A stretch of DNA of 64,000 bases, taken from contig CAWFAS010000002.1 in assembly GCA_963813895.1 (NCBI GenBank), forward strand, positions 248,001 through 312,000, read 5' to 3'. Origin of the DNA: DASZWJ01 sp963813895 (GTDB lineage: Bacteria; Pseudomonadota; Gammaproteobacteria; JAURND01). The translations under genes were made by a program, and so were the position numbers. The notes beneath the pieces are model-generated. The model was not told the DNA's origin. It saw nothing but the letters and a program-made list of their open reading frames with translations, and searched no databases. Below are positions 52,379 through 60,871 of the stretch, piece by piece; the first letter of the stretch is position 1; every line of letters starts with the position of its first letter.

Positions 52379-53125
52379 TCAGGTCAAATAATGTCCGCCA
52401 TTGATGGCAAAATTTGCTCCTGTGATAAAGCCACTATCTTTTGCTGCCAAAAATACAACAGTACGCGCAATTTCCTCAGGCTTACCCATACGTCCAACAG
52501 GAATCTGCGCAACGATCTGCTCAAGAATGGATTCTTTTACCGCCTTCACCATCTCGGTTGCGATATAGCCTGGAGAAATAGTATTTACTGTAATACCCTT
52601 ACGTGCAACCTCCAATGCTAAGGCTTTGGTAAAGCCATGGATGCCCGCTTTTGAAGCGGCATAATTCACTTGACCAAATTGACCTTTCTGACCATTGATG
52701 GAAGAGATATTGATTATCCGGCCGTACTGACGGGCGATCATGCCATGCAAAATGTGTCGAGTAACGTAAAACACGCTATTAAGATTGGTATTGATTACTT
52801 TATGCCAAGCTTCTATCGTCATCTTATAGCACTGGGCATCCTGCGTTACGCCAGCATTGTTTACCAGAATTCCGATAGGGCCGTGTTCCCGTTCTATATT
52901 TTGCAATAATTGGCCGCAAGAAGCATCATCCGTCACATCAACATAACTAATCGCGACATCAAAACCAAGTGCTTGCTGCTGTTGTTGCCAAGCGGCTGCT
53001 TTGTGATGATTACCTCCACTATTATAGGCGGCGATGACTTTGGCTCCCTGCGCACATAAGGCCTGACATATTGCTGTGCCAATACCGCCAGTACCGCCGG
53101 TTACTAATGCAATTTGATGCTTCAT
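52379..53125 (-). CDS. phaB: Acetoacetyl-CoA reductase
   Basis: A 248-residue short-chain dehydrogenase. The NADP-binding TGGTGGIGTA, NNAGVTQD, and the YAASKAG catalytic Tyr-Lys are seen, with DAQCYKMT and the final ITGANFAINGGHYL; these are the marks of PhaB (acetoacetyl-CoA reductase) as compared with FabG. It produces (R)-3-hydroxybutyryl-CoA for the synthase. It lies 33 bases upstream of the ACP-FAAL-PlsC gene and 56 bases after bdhA. FabG-like function cannot be fully excluded. Confidence 0.88.
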   Translation of the reverse strand: MKHQIALVTGGTGGIGTAICQALCAQGAKVIAAYNSGGNHHKAAAWQQQQQALGFDVAISYVDVTDDASCGQLLQNIEREHGPIGILVNNAGVTQDAQCYKMTIEAWHKVINTNLNSVFYVTRHILHGMIARQYGRIINISSINGQKGQFGQVNYAASKAGIHGFTKALALEVARKGITVNTISPGYIATEMVKAVKESILEQIVAQIPVGRMGKPEEIARTVVFLAAKDSGFITGANFAINGGHYLT

Positions 53126-53181
53126 ATAATCATCTCTCCTTCAAAAGGCGATTATTCACCTATTGAATATAATCAATATAG

Positions 53182-53964
53182 CTATTCCATAAACCAACCG
53201 TGGCTGGCCACAATGGATTGACCTGTTAAAGCATTGCTGGGAAATGCAGCAACGAACAAAGCTAGCTGAGCAATATCCTGAGTAGTGGTGAATTCACCAT
53301 CTACTGTTTCACCTAACATAACTTTTTTAATGACCTCTGCTTCGCTGATATCCAACTTTTTTGCCTGTTCAGGAATTTGCTTATCAACTAAAGGTGTACG
53401 CACAAATCCAGGGCAAATTACGTTAGAGCGCACCCCATATTTGGCTCCTTCTTTCGCAACGACTTTGCACAACCCTAACAATCCATGTTTAGCAGTAACA
53501 TAAGGCGCCTTCAGTGGTGAAGCTTCTTTAGAATGCACTGATCCCATATAAATAATACTGCCGCCACGCCCTTGCCGATACATTTCTCGCAAACAGGCGC
53601 GGGTTGTTAAAAAAGCACCATCCAGATTTACGGAGATTACCTTCTGCCAATTTGTTAATGATAATTGATCTATTGGGTCAATATGTTGTATACCTGCATT
53701 ACTGACTAACACATCAACTGCACCATAAGTAGCGATAGCTTCAGCTACTCCCGCATCAACTTGCGCCTCGTCTGCCACATTCATTGCTATGGCTTTGGCA
53801 GTTCCCCCATGTCTGGTGATTTCTTCCACTGTTTTTTCAGCACCGGTTAGGCTCAAATCAGCAATGATTACCTTCGCACCTTCTTTCGCAAATGTATGGG
53901 CAATTTCTCTACCTATGCCGCTGGCAGCGCCAGTTATAATGGCCACTTTTCCTGCAAGTTGCAT
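53182..53964 (-). CDS. bdhA: 3-hydroxybutyrate dehydrogenase
   Basis: A 260-residue short-chain dehydrogenase with TGAASGIGREIA, NAGIQHIDPID, and YVTAKHGLLGLCK, then LVDKQIPEQAKKLDISE, KKVMLGETVDGEFTT and QSIVASHGWFME at the end; the HGW tail and IQHxxPI segment are diagnostic for D-3-hydroxybutyrate dehydrogenase. It converts hydroxybutyrate released from PHB to acetoacetate with NAD. It is 50 bases after the creatininase-like gene on the same strand, so PHB breakdown and formation genes are side by side here. Confidence 0.92.
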   Translation of the reverse strand: MQLAGKVAIITGAASGIGREIAHTFAKEGAKVIIADLSLTGAEKTVEEITRHGGTAKAIAMNVADEAQVDAGVAEAIATYGAVDVLVSNAGIQHIDPIDQLSLTNWQKVISVNLDGAFLTTRACLREMYRQGRGGSIIYMGSVHSKEASPLKAPYVTAKHGLLGLCKVVAKEGAKYGVRSNVICPGFVRTPLVDKQIPEQAKKLDISEAEVIKKVMLGETVDGEFTTTQDIAQLALFVAAFPSNALTGQSIVASHGWFME

Positions 53965-54014
53965 AAGCTTTATCTCCTAAAGCAAATTTAGACTGTATTT
54001 AACGCAGCATTTTA

Positions 54015-54818
54015 TCATAACTTAACTAGACAATCTGCTAGTGCAACATTCAAAGCTGCATGATTTTTGGCAGCTAAATGCATCTCAGCAGCAAAAGCAT
54101 TCGCTTCTTTAATCAAGCTTTCAACCGCCAGTTTAACCAATTCGCCGCCCTTTTCTGGGGTGGCTAACCCTGGGTCTGAACCCATGCGACCATCCGGAAA
54201 ACGTGCGCTGAAATCAGCAGCTTCGCGAATGGGTCCGCTGGGTGCAATCTGTGGTGAGTAGTTAGCAGTCTTAATAGCAGCGGGATAGGCCCATTGTGTT
54301 ACAGCAATTTCGGAGGGTGTTGCATGCATGCCGTGGCCTAGCGGGAATTGTTGATGAGCCAAATGTGACACTCCGTCTAAATCCCACCAATTTTTCATTT
54401 TTAGCATAAAATTAAGTGGCTGGAGATTGAAGCTGGCTTCGGCATAAATCTCTGAGAAAGCTGCTTCAATGGAGGCCACGTTACCGCCATGCCCATTGAG
54501 AAAATAAATTTTTTCAAAACCATGCGCAGCCAATGAACGCACCCAATCGCTAATTGCAGCAATAAATGTAGAGGGGCGTAACGAAATAGTTCCAGGAAAA
54601 CCCAGATGGTGCTGTGCCATGCCGATATTAAATGTGGGGCCGATCAACAAATCGGCCTTTTTATGCGCCTCATGAGCAATAATTTCGGGACATAGCCAAT
54701 CCGTCCCCAGCAAACCTGTGGGTCCGTGTTGTTCGTTAGAACCAATCGGCACGATTATTGTTTTTGAATGTTCCAAGTAAGTTTTAATTTCAGGCCAAGT
54801 AGAAAGATAAAGGAGCAT
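54015..54818 (-). CDS. Creatininase family amidohydrolase
   Basis: A 267-residue metal-dependent hydrolase of the creatininase family. The metal-binding motifs are VPIGSNEQHGPTGLLGTDW, FNIGMAQHHLGFPGT, YFLNGHGGNVASIEAAFSE and LGHGMHATPSE; the glutamate and histidines are in place. Members act on creatinine, formylamines (ArfB), or peptides (MftE); the substrate here is unknown. The gene is first of the leftward run with bdhA and phaB. No riboflavin or mycofactocin genes are near. Confidence 0.85.
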   Translation of the reverse strand: MLLYLSTWPEIKTYLEHSKTIIVPIGSNEQHGPTGLLGTDWLCPEIIAHEAHKKADLLIGPTFNIGMAQHHLGFPGTISLRPSTFIAAISDWVRSLAAHGFEKIYFLNGHGGNVASIEAAFSEIYAEASFNLQPLNFMLKMKNWWDLDGVSHLAHQQFPLGHGMHATPSEIAVTQWAYPAAIKTANYSPQIAPSGPIREAADFSARFPDGRMGSDPGLATPEKGGELVKLAVESLIKEANAFAAEMHLAAKNHAALNVALADCLVKL

Positions 54819-55004
54819 AGGTAGTTTCCAATCAAATATTAAAATATCAGACGTAACAAATAGTCATATTAGCGAATAATTATAGCGAGGATTCATTAAA
54901 CAAATCAATTTAGCTATATCCTCACCTGGAAATGAACTCTCTTTCTTAGATTGTTTAATGATAATATATCTTCGTTAGAAAAATATTATTTAGAGGTTGA
55001 TGGC

Positions 55005-55454
55005 GTGAGTAGCCGGATTTTTAAAATTTTTAACTTATTGGCCGGAGAGTGGATTTTTGACAGAATTTTGTCAGTGTATGGCACAGTGACGGGCACAGCC
55101 TGTTTTCAGCCACTATCTCCCCATATATTGCATTACAAAGAAAGTGGCCAATTTACGACTCCCTCCCAAAAAACCTATCGCACTTCTCGTGAGTATGCTT
55201 ATTGTTATCAGGAGGCACCAGAGACATTAGCTGCTTTCTTTATTCACGATGCTCGGCCGGATTATTTGTTTCATGAATTGAACTTTGCCCCATTAGAAAA
55301 TGGGATTGCAGCCGCATCAGGCAGTCATGCCTGTCACGACGATATGTATTATGCTAGCTATGAATTTCTGCATAAAGATGCGTTTGTTATTACCTACCTG
55401 GTAGTGGGACCAAACAAAAATTATGTTTCAAGAACCAAATTCAACAGAGGTTGA
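55005..55454 (+). CDS. DUF6314 family protein
   Basis: About 149 residues from the GTG at 55005, which has AGAGG eight bases before it; the frame reaches back to a TTG at 54951 without a Shine-Dalgarno. It has the DUF6314 layout: LAGEWIFDRIL, a central GTACFQPLSPHILHYKESGQF, then ARPDYLFHELNFAPLE, ASGSHACHDDMYYASYEF and VVGPNKNYVSRTKF near the end. The fold is lipocalin/THAP4-like in appearance and the role is unknown. It is an isolated gene. Confidence 0.72.
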   Translation: MSSRIFKIFNLLAGEWIFDRILSVYGTVTGTACFQPLSPHILHYKESGQFTTPSQKTYRTSREYAYCYQEAPETLAAFFIHDARPDYLFHELNFAPLENGIAAASGSHACHDDMYYASYEFLHKDAFVITYLVVGPNKNYVSRTKFNRG

Positions 55455-55468
55455 TGGTTCTTTGAATG

Positions 55469-55598
55469 TAACTACTCACTCCGTCGTCCCGCGGCTTGTC
55501 CGCGGGATCCAGAAATGAGGTTTCTACTAGCTTTTTCCTGGATCCCGCGGACAAGCCGCGGGACGACGGGACTGAGTGGCTATGGCGTGAGCAGTTAC
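55469..55598. repeat. Inverted repeat with GTCGTCCCGCGGCTTG arms
   Basis: Outer arms TAACTACTCAC and GTGAGCAGTTA enclose inner arms CGTCGTCCCGCGGCTTGTCC (with GCGGGATCCAG) and their complement. It is about 130 bases and lies between the DUF6314 gene and the MFS gene. No coding potential. Its likeness to the other paired-hairpin elements is structural only. Confidence 0.75.
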
Positions 55599-55705
55599 CC
55601 TTTGAATTAATATACTGAATGGAATTTCTTCGCTGCGCTCAGGATATGACAGCCGGCTCTCGCTAAAAGTGATCTAAAATATCTTCTAATTAAACAGAGA
55701 TTAAT

Positions 55706-56947
55706 ATGTCAAAAAAATATATCCTCGCCGGTTCAATCGGCACCCTGGTGGAGTGGGCAGAATTCTGCTTTTACGGTTACATGGTGATACAATTTTCCCA
55801 CTTGTTTTTCCCTATGCTGTCACCCACCACCGGCATCATCGCCGGATTGGGCACATTTGCCGTCAGCTATGTGGCAAGGCCATTGGGTAGCATGGTCTTT
55901 GGGCATATGGGCGATAAGTATGGACGACAAAAAAGCTTCTCTGCTTCCATCTTGCTAATGAGCGTAGCCACATTAGGCATCGGTGTTTTACCCACCTATG
56001 CCACTATAGGCATCTACGCGCCTGTGGTGCTGATTGGATTGCGTTTTCTCCAAGGATTCGCCGTCGCTGGAGAATACCCAGGGGCCAGTGTTTTTATTAT
56101 TGAAAACAATCCACAGCAACCTCATTTTTCTTCCAGCTGGATAGCCACTGCTTCAGCTGCTGGCATGTTAGTAGGGGGAATTGCTGCTGTTATCATTAGC
56201 TTACCCCATATGCCTGCATGGGCTTGGCGTGTGCCTTTTTGTCTTGGATTTTTTGCCTGCTTATTAGGTTTTTATATACGTCGCAATCTATCTGAATCCA
56301 CCATTTATCGACAGCTATTGAACGCTAGCAAAATCGAACCAGCTCCAGTTAAAGCTGTATTAAAAAATTATAAAAGATCCTTATTACAAACAGCTGCTCT
56401 AGGAGCATTTGTCGGTATATTTGTGTATATCTGTAATGTCTGGTGGATTAGTTTTGCCATCGAAAAAGGTTATTTCAGCAGCCTTCAGGCGCGCACCCTC
56501 GCTACCATGACACTGTGCTGTGTCATGGTAGCCACACCTTTCATGGGTAAACTGGCGGATGTATGGGATGGCAAACAGCTGATGAAGCTGGGCCTGCTGG
56601 GAGACATTATAGTGGCACCCTTATTATTTCTAACTACCACCACCCATTCATTTTGGGCAGTTGGTGGGATTGGCCTACTTTATGGCTTATCTCATGCTGC
56701 ACTTACGGGGCCTATGTTTAAATATTTTGCTGATATTTTCCCAGTCCAGGTTCGATATACTGGACAAGCTCTGGGCTGGAATGTGGCAGTAGCTATCTTT
56801 GGTAGCAGCGCACCCTTAATAGCACAAATATTCGCCAATCATAATTTAATATGGGCTTTAGCGAGCTATATCATGCTATTTGGTTTAATTGCATTAGCAA
56901 TCAATGGGCATTTCACTAGGGAACGTCGTCAATTAGCTCCCACTTAG
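55706..56947 (+). CDS. MFS transporter, metabolite:proton symporter (MHS) type
   Basis: A 413-residue, twelve-helix major facilitator. The MHS signature is seen: GSIGTLVEWAEFCFYGYM at the N-terminus, RPLGSMVFGHMGDKYGRQKSF in loop 2-3 (the family GxxxDxxGR motif), GLRFLQGFAVAGEYPGASVF, and RVPFCLGFFACLLGFYIRRNL. Relatives move proline/betaine, alpha-ketoglutarate or citrate with protons. The substrate is not readable. AGAGATTAAT precedes the start; no neighbour suggests one. Related in sequence to ProP-type proteins. Confidence 0.87.
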   Translation: MSKKYILAGSIGTLVEWAEFCFYGYMVIQFSHLFFPMLSPTTGIIAGLGTFAVSYVARPLGSMVFGHMGDKYGRQKSFSASILLMSVATLGIGVLPTYATIGIYAPVVLIGLRFLQGFAVAGEYPGASVFIIENNPQQPHFSSSWIATASAAGMLVGGIAAVIISLPHMPAWAWRVPFCLGFFACLLGFYIRRNLSESTIYRQLLNASKIEPAPVKAVLKNYKRSLLQTAALGAFVGIFVYICNVWWISFAIEKGYFSSLQARTLATMTLCCVMVATPFMGKLADVWDGKQLMKLGLLGDIIVAPLLFLTTTTHSFWAVGGIGLLYGLSHAALTGPMFKYFADIFPVQVRYTGQALGWNVAVAIFGSSAPLIAQIFANHNLIWALASYIMLFGLIALAINGHFTRERRQLAPT

Positions 56948-56954
56948 ATAAAAG

Positions 56955-57114
56955 CGCCACTAGAAGCTTCCCCCTTCCTAACCTTCCCCCGCAAGCGGGG
57001 GCAGGGACTTGCTCGAGCTAAGTATGAGATGAGTGCATAGCTTAAATTATCCTGCCAACCAGTCCCTTCCCCCGCTTGCGGGGGAAGGTTAGGAAGGGGG
57101 GAGCTTCTAGTGGC
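56955..57114. repeat. Paired-hairpin GC-rich repeat, copy C
   Basis: Inverted ends GCCACTAGAAGCTTCCCCCT... and ...GGGGGAGCTTCTAGTGGC, each containing the CCCCCGCAAGCGGGGG palindrome (one arm has a single G to C change). The centre is the reverse complement of that in copy B. It fills the gap between the convergent MFS and GP-repeat genes. Confidence 0.8.
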
Positions 57115-57198
57115 AATCATTCTATAACCCTCTTTATAAATAAATATTTTGTGTCGATCCCTCAGTCTTGCGGGAGAGAGTACCATATAGTTGAGAAA

Positions 57199-57810
57199 CT
57201 ATTTCTCAACTGTCGCCCCCTTTATCTGACCCTTTATCTCTGAATTTTTTACGATCACAATCCCTTTACCTGATTCAAAGTTAATATTTCCTCGCACAGA
57301 GGAATTTTTCAAATAGAGTGTCTGTTGTTTTTCATTATTTTTGACCAGAATATTTCCATCAACCACTACTTTATCTAAGTTAATTTTCTCAGAATTAATT
57401 GTAAGATTGTTGAAATGACTTTGCTGGGCATCTAGCGGCCCAATAACTTCGGTATCACCTTGGACATTAAGTAATTTAACCTTCAACGGACCCGTTACAA
57501 TTAATTTGCCAGTTTGTATTTGCGTGGCTTCGAGGGGACCTGTGACTTGAAGTTGTCCGAATCTGCCATTTTCACTGTCAGTTACGGGGCCAGTAAAGTC
57601 CGCATTTCCGCTTACTTCTAGGTTCTTAAATTGCGTTGGTCCAGCCACTGTAACTGAAGCTGCCTTAACCAAATTGAAATTAGCGGGACCGTATACGGAA
57701 ACATCATCTAAATTTGATCTAGAAAGATCGGTCGGCCCATAGTAATTGACTGCCTGCGCTATAGATGCAATTAAAATCCCACAGGCCAAAATTCCAAAAA
57801 ATTTTTTCAT
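57199..57810 (-). CDS. Exported protein with GP-type beta repeats
   Basis: About 203 residues from the ATG at 57810, seven bases after CGGAG, opening a signal peptide (MKKFFGILACGILIASIAQA). A longer frame to 57915 overlaps the GNAT gene and is rejected. The mature part has a V/T-x-GP period of about 20 residues (VYGPANF, VAGPTQF, FTGPVTD, VTGPLEA, VTGPLKV, VIGPLDA), typical of right-handed beta-solenoid or bactofilin-like layers. Function is unknown; a periplasmic or surface polymer is possible. A region of charged strands (NEKQQTLYLKNSSVRGN) closes it. Confidence 0.65.
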   Translation of the reverse strand: MKKFFGILACGILIASIAQAVNYYGPTDLSRSNLDDVSVYGPANFNLVKAASVTVAGPTQFKNLEVSGNADFTGPVTDSENGRFGQLQVTGPLEATQIQTGKLIVTGPLKVKLLNVQGDTEVIGPLDAQQSHFNNLTINSEKINLDKVVVDGNILVKNNEKQQTLYLKNSSVRGNINFESGKGIVIVKNSEIKGQIKGATVEK

Positions 57811-57835
57811 CGTGATCTCCGAGTAAGGGCTTGTC

Positions 57836-58276
57836 CTAATTTTTATATTGATACAAATGAAAAGGCTCAGCAGCCTCTTCATCAGTACGTACATAACTCC
57901 AGCCACGTTTTTCATAAAACCGGCAGGCCTGTTTATTGGCTATATTTACTTTAAGCGTCAATGGTTGCGGAAAACATTCTAACGCCTTTTTTAATAATTT
58001 TGTACCAATACCCTGCCCTTGCCATTCTGGCAAGATAAACAAATTATGGATAAAGCTATCTTTTGCCCATATGGACATAAAACCTACTAAGACTGCATGA
58101 TCTGTTGCAGATTTTATTTCAGCAACCCACACCTCTTCGCCTGCGATAGAGTCATAATAATCATTGAGTCTAAATTTTTCTTGCGGCACCCAGGTAAAGG
58201 CATGTTTCCGGGTAGCCTGATATATTCTTGCCAAAAAAGGAGTATCTTCTGGCTGGGCTTGGCGAACGTTTAACAT
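57836..58276 (-). CDS. GNAT N-acetyltransferase
   Basis: A 146-residue acetyltransferase. The acetyl-CoA-binding segment LFILPEWQGQGIGTKLLKKALE (Q/R-x-x-G-x-G/A) is clear, preceded by FMSIWAKDSFIHN and followed by LKVNIANKQACRFYEKRGW. Substrate unknown. It begins with MLNVRQAQPEDTPFLARIY, the usual GNAT N-terminus. The GP-repeat gene starts 25 bases after its end on the same strand, so they may be in one operon. Confidence 0.9.
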   Translation of the reverse strand: MLNVRQAQPEDTPFLARIYQATRKHAFTWVPQEKFRLNDYYDSIAGEEVWVAEIKSATDHAVLVGFMSIWAKDSFIHNLFILPEWQGQGIGTKLLKKALECFPQPLTLKVNIANKQACRFYEKRGWSYVRTDEEAAEPFHLYQYKN

Positions 58277-58396
58277 ATTAACCCTCTTTCTATTTCTCTG
58301 ATCAAAAACAGTGTAGAATTCCCACTTTAAGCAAAAAACGCAGGTATTCTGCTCAGGCTTCTAGCCTATCAAGACCTACACATAAGGAGATTTACC

Positions 58397-58951
58397 ATGG
58401 ATCCATCAGTCCATTTGCATAAACATCGCGGCTGGTTATTAGTTTACGGAATTATTTTAATTTTATTAGGCCTAGTAGCTATCAGTGTAGCGGCGCTGAC
58501 TACGCTGCTCTCAGTTATGTTTCTAGGGGGCGTGTTATTAGTCGTTGGTATCTTCTCTATTTTTGATTCTTTTAAGTCGTGGCGGCATAGACTCTCTTCT
58601 TTTATTTTACACTTAATTCTTGCACTGCTATTTATAGTTGCAGGATTAATGCTGATTCTAAAACCGGCTGTTGGAGCCATCTCTTTAACTCTCTTATTAG
58701 CCATATTTTATTTAGCCGTAGGCATATTCCGCATACTCTCCGCAATGGCATTAAGGCTACCCTATTGGGGCTGGCGACTGTTAAGTGGAGTAATCGCGCT
58801 GGTTATCAGTGCTTTGATTTTGGTTTATCTACCTGCTTCCAGCCTATTGATCATCGGTTTATTAATTGGTGTTGATCTATTATTCAGTGGTTGGGCATTG
58901 GTCATATTGGGTTTAACCAAAAACATCGCATCCCCTATAAGAGTAAGATAA
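58397..58951 (+). CDS. HdeD-family membrane protein (DUF308)
   Basis: A 184-residue protein with six predicted membrane helices in three pairs (about residues 14-34, 40-60, 72-92, 95-115, 122-142 and 148-170), the DUF308 duplicated pattern of HdeD. E. coli HdeD protects at high cell density in acid. AAGGAGAT lies before the ATG at 58397 and a hairpin is just after the stop. Acid-resistance role is by family only. Confidence 0.85.
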   Translation: MDPSVHLHKHRGWLLVYGIILILLGLVAISVAALTTLLSVMFLGGVLLVVGIFSIFDSFKSWRHRLSSFILHLILALLFIVAGLMLILKPAVGAISLTLLLAIFYLAVGIFRILSAMALRLPYWGWRLLSGVIALVISALILVYLPASSLLIIGLLIGVDLLFSGWALVILGLTKNIASPIRVR

Positions 58952-58960
58952 TTCAAGAAC

Positions 58961-58994
58961 TGCGAAGGATCAATAAATTAGCTGGTCCTTCGCA
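58961..58994 (+). terminator. Hairpin after the HdeD-like gene
   Basis: TGCGAAGGAT and GGTCCTTCGCA pair over about 9 bases (with one mismatch) around a 13-base loop, 10 bases after the stop codon. The following sequence AACCTCTTA has few T residues, so the terminator is probable rather than clear. It is followed by TTAGGCTCTGTATAA, which resembles one end of the MITE family. Confidence 0.45.
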
Positions 58995-59044
58995 ACCTCT
59001 TAGGCTCTGTATAAAGAATAATTTTTCAAAATTTAAGAGACCTC

Positions 59045-59881
59045 ATGGCTACCCTACCAGATGCAACACATCATATTCCCCCTGTAACCCCACAATTCTT
59101 GACCTTAAGTAACGACACAGATACTCGTAACATTGCTGTACGTAACCGTCAAGGTTCAGCTCCAGGATTGTTTTGGTTAGGTGGTTTTATGTCAGACATG
59201 AACGGCTCCAAAGCGGTGGCGCTAGATAGCTGGGCAGCCAGCCAAGGCAGGGCTTGCGTGCGTTTTGATTATTCTGGCCATGGTGAATCAGCAGGTGATT
59301 TTAAGGCAGGCACTATTGGACGTTGGCTTGAGGAAAGCCTGGCTGTGTTTGAGTCTTGCTGTGAGGGTCCCCAGGTGGTAATAGGATCCTCTATGGGAGG
59401 ATGGCTGGCATTATTGCTGGCAAAAACCTTGCAACAACGTCGGGGAATAAAGCAATCCATCATTGGACTGGTGTTGATCGCGCCAGCGGTTGATTTCACT
59501 GAAGAATTAATTTTCCAACAATTAACTCCTGAATTAAGGCGGGAAATCGAACGCACGGGTTTTTTACTGACTCCTTCTGAATATTCCGACCAGCCCTACT
59601 GCATTACCTGGCAGTTGCTGCAAGAAGGACGCAAACATCTGCTATTAGATCAGAGCATGGTGACTAATTGCCCAGTACGGATTTTACAAGGACTAAGGGA
59701 TCAGGATGTGCCATGGCAACACACGACAGCACTACTAACTAAGTTTGTGGAAGATAATGTAACACTGACCTTGATTAAAGATGGCGATCATCGCTTGGCA
59801 AGGCCGCAGGATATTGCTCGACTTTTGGCTGCAGTACAGGAATTCCACTGTATCCCCTCTCCCCTTGCGGGAGAGGGTTAG
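59045..59881 (+). CDS. Alpha/beta hydrolase, C-terminus derived from a repeat
   Basis: A 278-residue serine hydrolase. The nucleophile elbow is VVIGSSMGGWLALLL (Ser near residue 117), the oxyanion region LFWLGGFMSDMNGSKA and the histidine in IKDGDHRLARPQDI. It is like short-chain esterase/YbgC-neighbour hydrolases (alpha/beta hydrolase_6). The last ten residues (CIPSPLAGEG) are encoded by a CCCCTTGCGGGAGAGGG repeat at 59855-59890, so the natural stop was probably lost by the repeat's arrival or lies slightly earlier. Substrate unknown. Confidence 0.85.
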   Translation: MATLPDATHHIPPVTPQFLTLSNDTDTRNIAVRNRQGSAPGLFWLGGFMSDMNGSKAVALDSWAASQGRACVRFDYSGHGESAGDFKAGTIGRWLEESLAVFESCCEGPQVVIGSSMGGWLALLLAKTLQQRRGIKQSIIGLVLIAPAVDFTEELIFQQLTPELRREIERTGFLLTPSEYSDQPYCITWQLLQEGRKHLLLDQSMVTNCPVRILQGLRDQDVPWQHTTALLTKFVEDNVTLTLIKDGDHRLARPQDIARLLAAVQEFHCIPSPLAGEG

Positions 59882-59890
59882 GGAGAGGGG
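59855..59890. repeat. Single-arm GC-rich repeat overlapping the hydrolase stop
   Basis: CCCCTCTCCCCTTGCGGGAG followed by AGGGTTAGGGAGAGGGG resembles one arm of the paired-hairpin elements. The TAG stop of the hydrolase is inside it. It fills the space before the convergent rlmJ end. Confidence 0.6.
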
Positions 59891-59918
59891 TAATATTAAG
59901 CGTTTACCATCCCAGCAA

Positions 59919-60782
59919 TCATTCCGGGACTAACCAGTCAACTTTATAGCTCCCCGCTGGCTTAGATAAATTTTTGCTTAACCAAGACAGGGTATCTGCA
60001 GCCGTTTTTTGCCACCGCCATGGGGGATTAATGACTACCATACCACAAGCATTCAGTGTTTTCCCCTCAGCGGGTGCATGAAACTCACAGCAAATAATTT
60101 TGCGTATGCCACTCGCCCGCAACTCCCGATAAAAATGCTTTACTTCTGACATGGATTTAATAGGGTACCAAACGCCATAAACTCCAGCGCTAAAACGATG
60201 CACAGCCAATAACAAATGTTGCAAAATTTGCGCAAATTCGCCCGTATTTTCAAAGGGGGGGTCGATAAACACCAAGCCGCGTGCTTCAGAGGGGGGTAGG
60301 AAGGCTTTTAAGCCGTGATAACCATCCATGTGATGAATGGCGACCTGCTTATCCTCCGCAAAAAGCTGCTTGAGTGTCCCGCTGTCCTGCAGATGTAATT
60401 CCGTTAATACCATACGATCCTGTTCGCGCAGGCATTGCTGCACTAATACAGGAGAACCTGGATAAAAACGTAGGCTTGCATGGTCATGCTGAATATTCCA
60501 AGCGCGAACTATTTCTATATAATCCGTTACCGCTTCAGGGATGGGCAATAAAAATTCTGGGGCTGCCAGCAGCAAACTCCATAGTTTTTGGATGCCATTT
60601 GAGGCTTCCAGGGTTTTCTTCGCTGCTGCTGAATGCAAATCATAATTACCGATTCCAGCGTGACTTTCAATATAACAAAAGGGTTTAGTTTTGGCAGATA
60701 ATCGCCGGATAAGCGATATTAACAGCACATGCTTAAATACGTCTGCGAAACTTCCGGCGTGATAGATATGGCGATAATTCAT
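59919..60782 (-). CDS. rlmJ: 23S rRNA (adenine(2030)-N(6))-methyltransferase RlmJ
   Basis: About 287 residues from the ATG at 60782; the family starts MNYRHIYHAGSFADVFKH, so the longer frame from 60833 is rejected. It shows FCYIESHAGIGNYDL, the GSPVLVQQ region, and the amino-methyltransferase motif LVFIDPPFENTGEF (DPPF), then GVYGVWYPIK and CGMVVINPPW. RlmJ methylates A2030 of 23S rRNA. It is divergent from proS (about 90 bases). Confidence 0.95.
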   Translation of the reverse strand: MNYRHIYHAGSFADVFKHVLLISLIRRLSAKTKPFCYIESHAGIGNYDLHSAAAKKTLEASNGIQKLWSLLLAAPEFLLPIPEAVTDYIEIVRAWNIQHDHASLRFYPGSPVLVQQCLREQDRMVLTELHLQDSGTLKQLFAEDKQVAIHHMDGYHGLKAFLPPSEARGLVFIDPPFENTGEFAQILQHLLLAVHRFSAGVYGVWYPIKSMSEVKHFYRELRASGIRKIICCEFHAPAEGKTLNACGMVVINPPWRWQKTAADTLSWLSKNLSKPAGSYKVDWLVPE

Positions 60783-60871
60783 TAGCGGTTTATTTAGTGA
60801 TATGATTTCCCCACTATAACCTGATACAACCATTTGAACAACTGTGTTTTACCCACTTTACAGGATCACTC

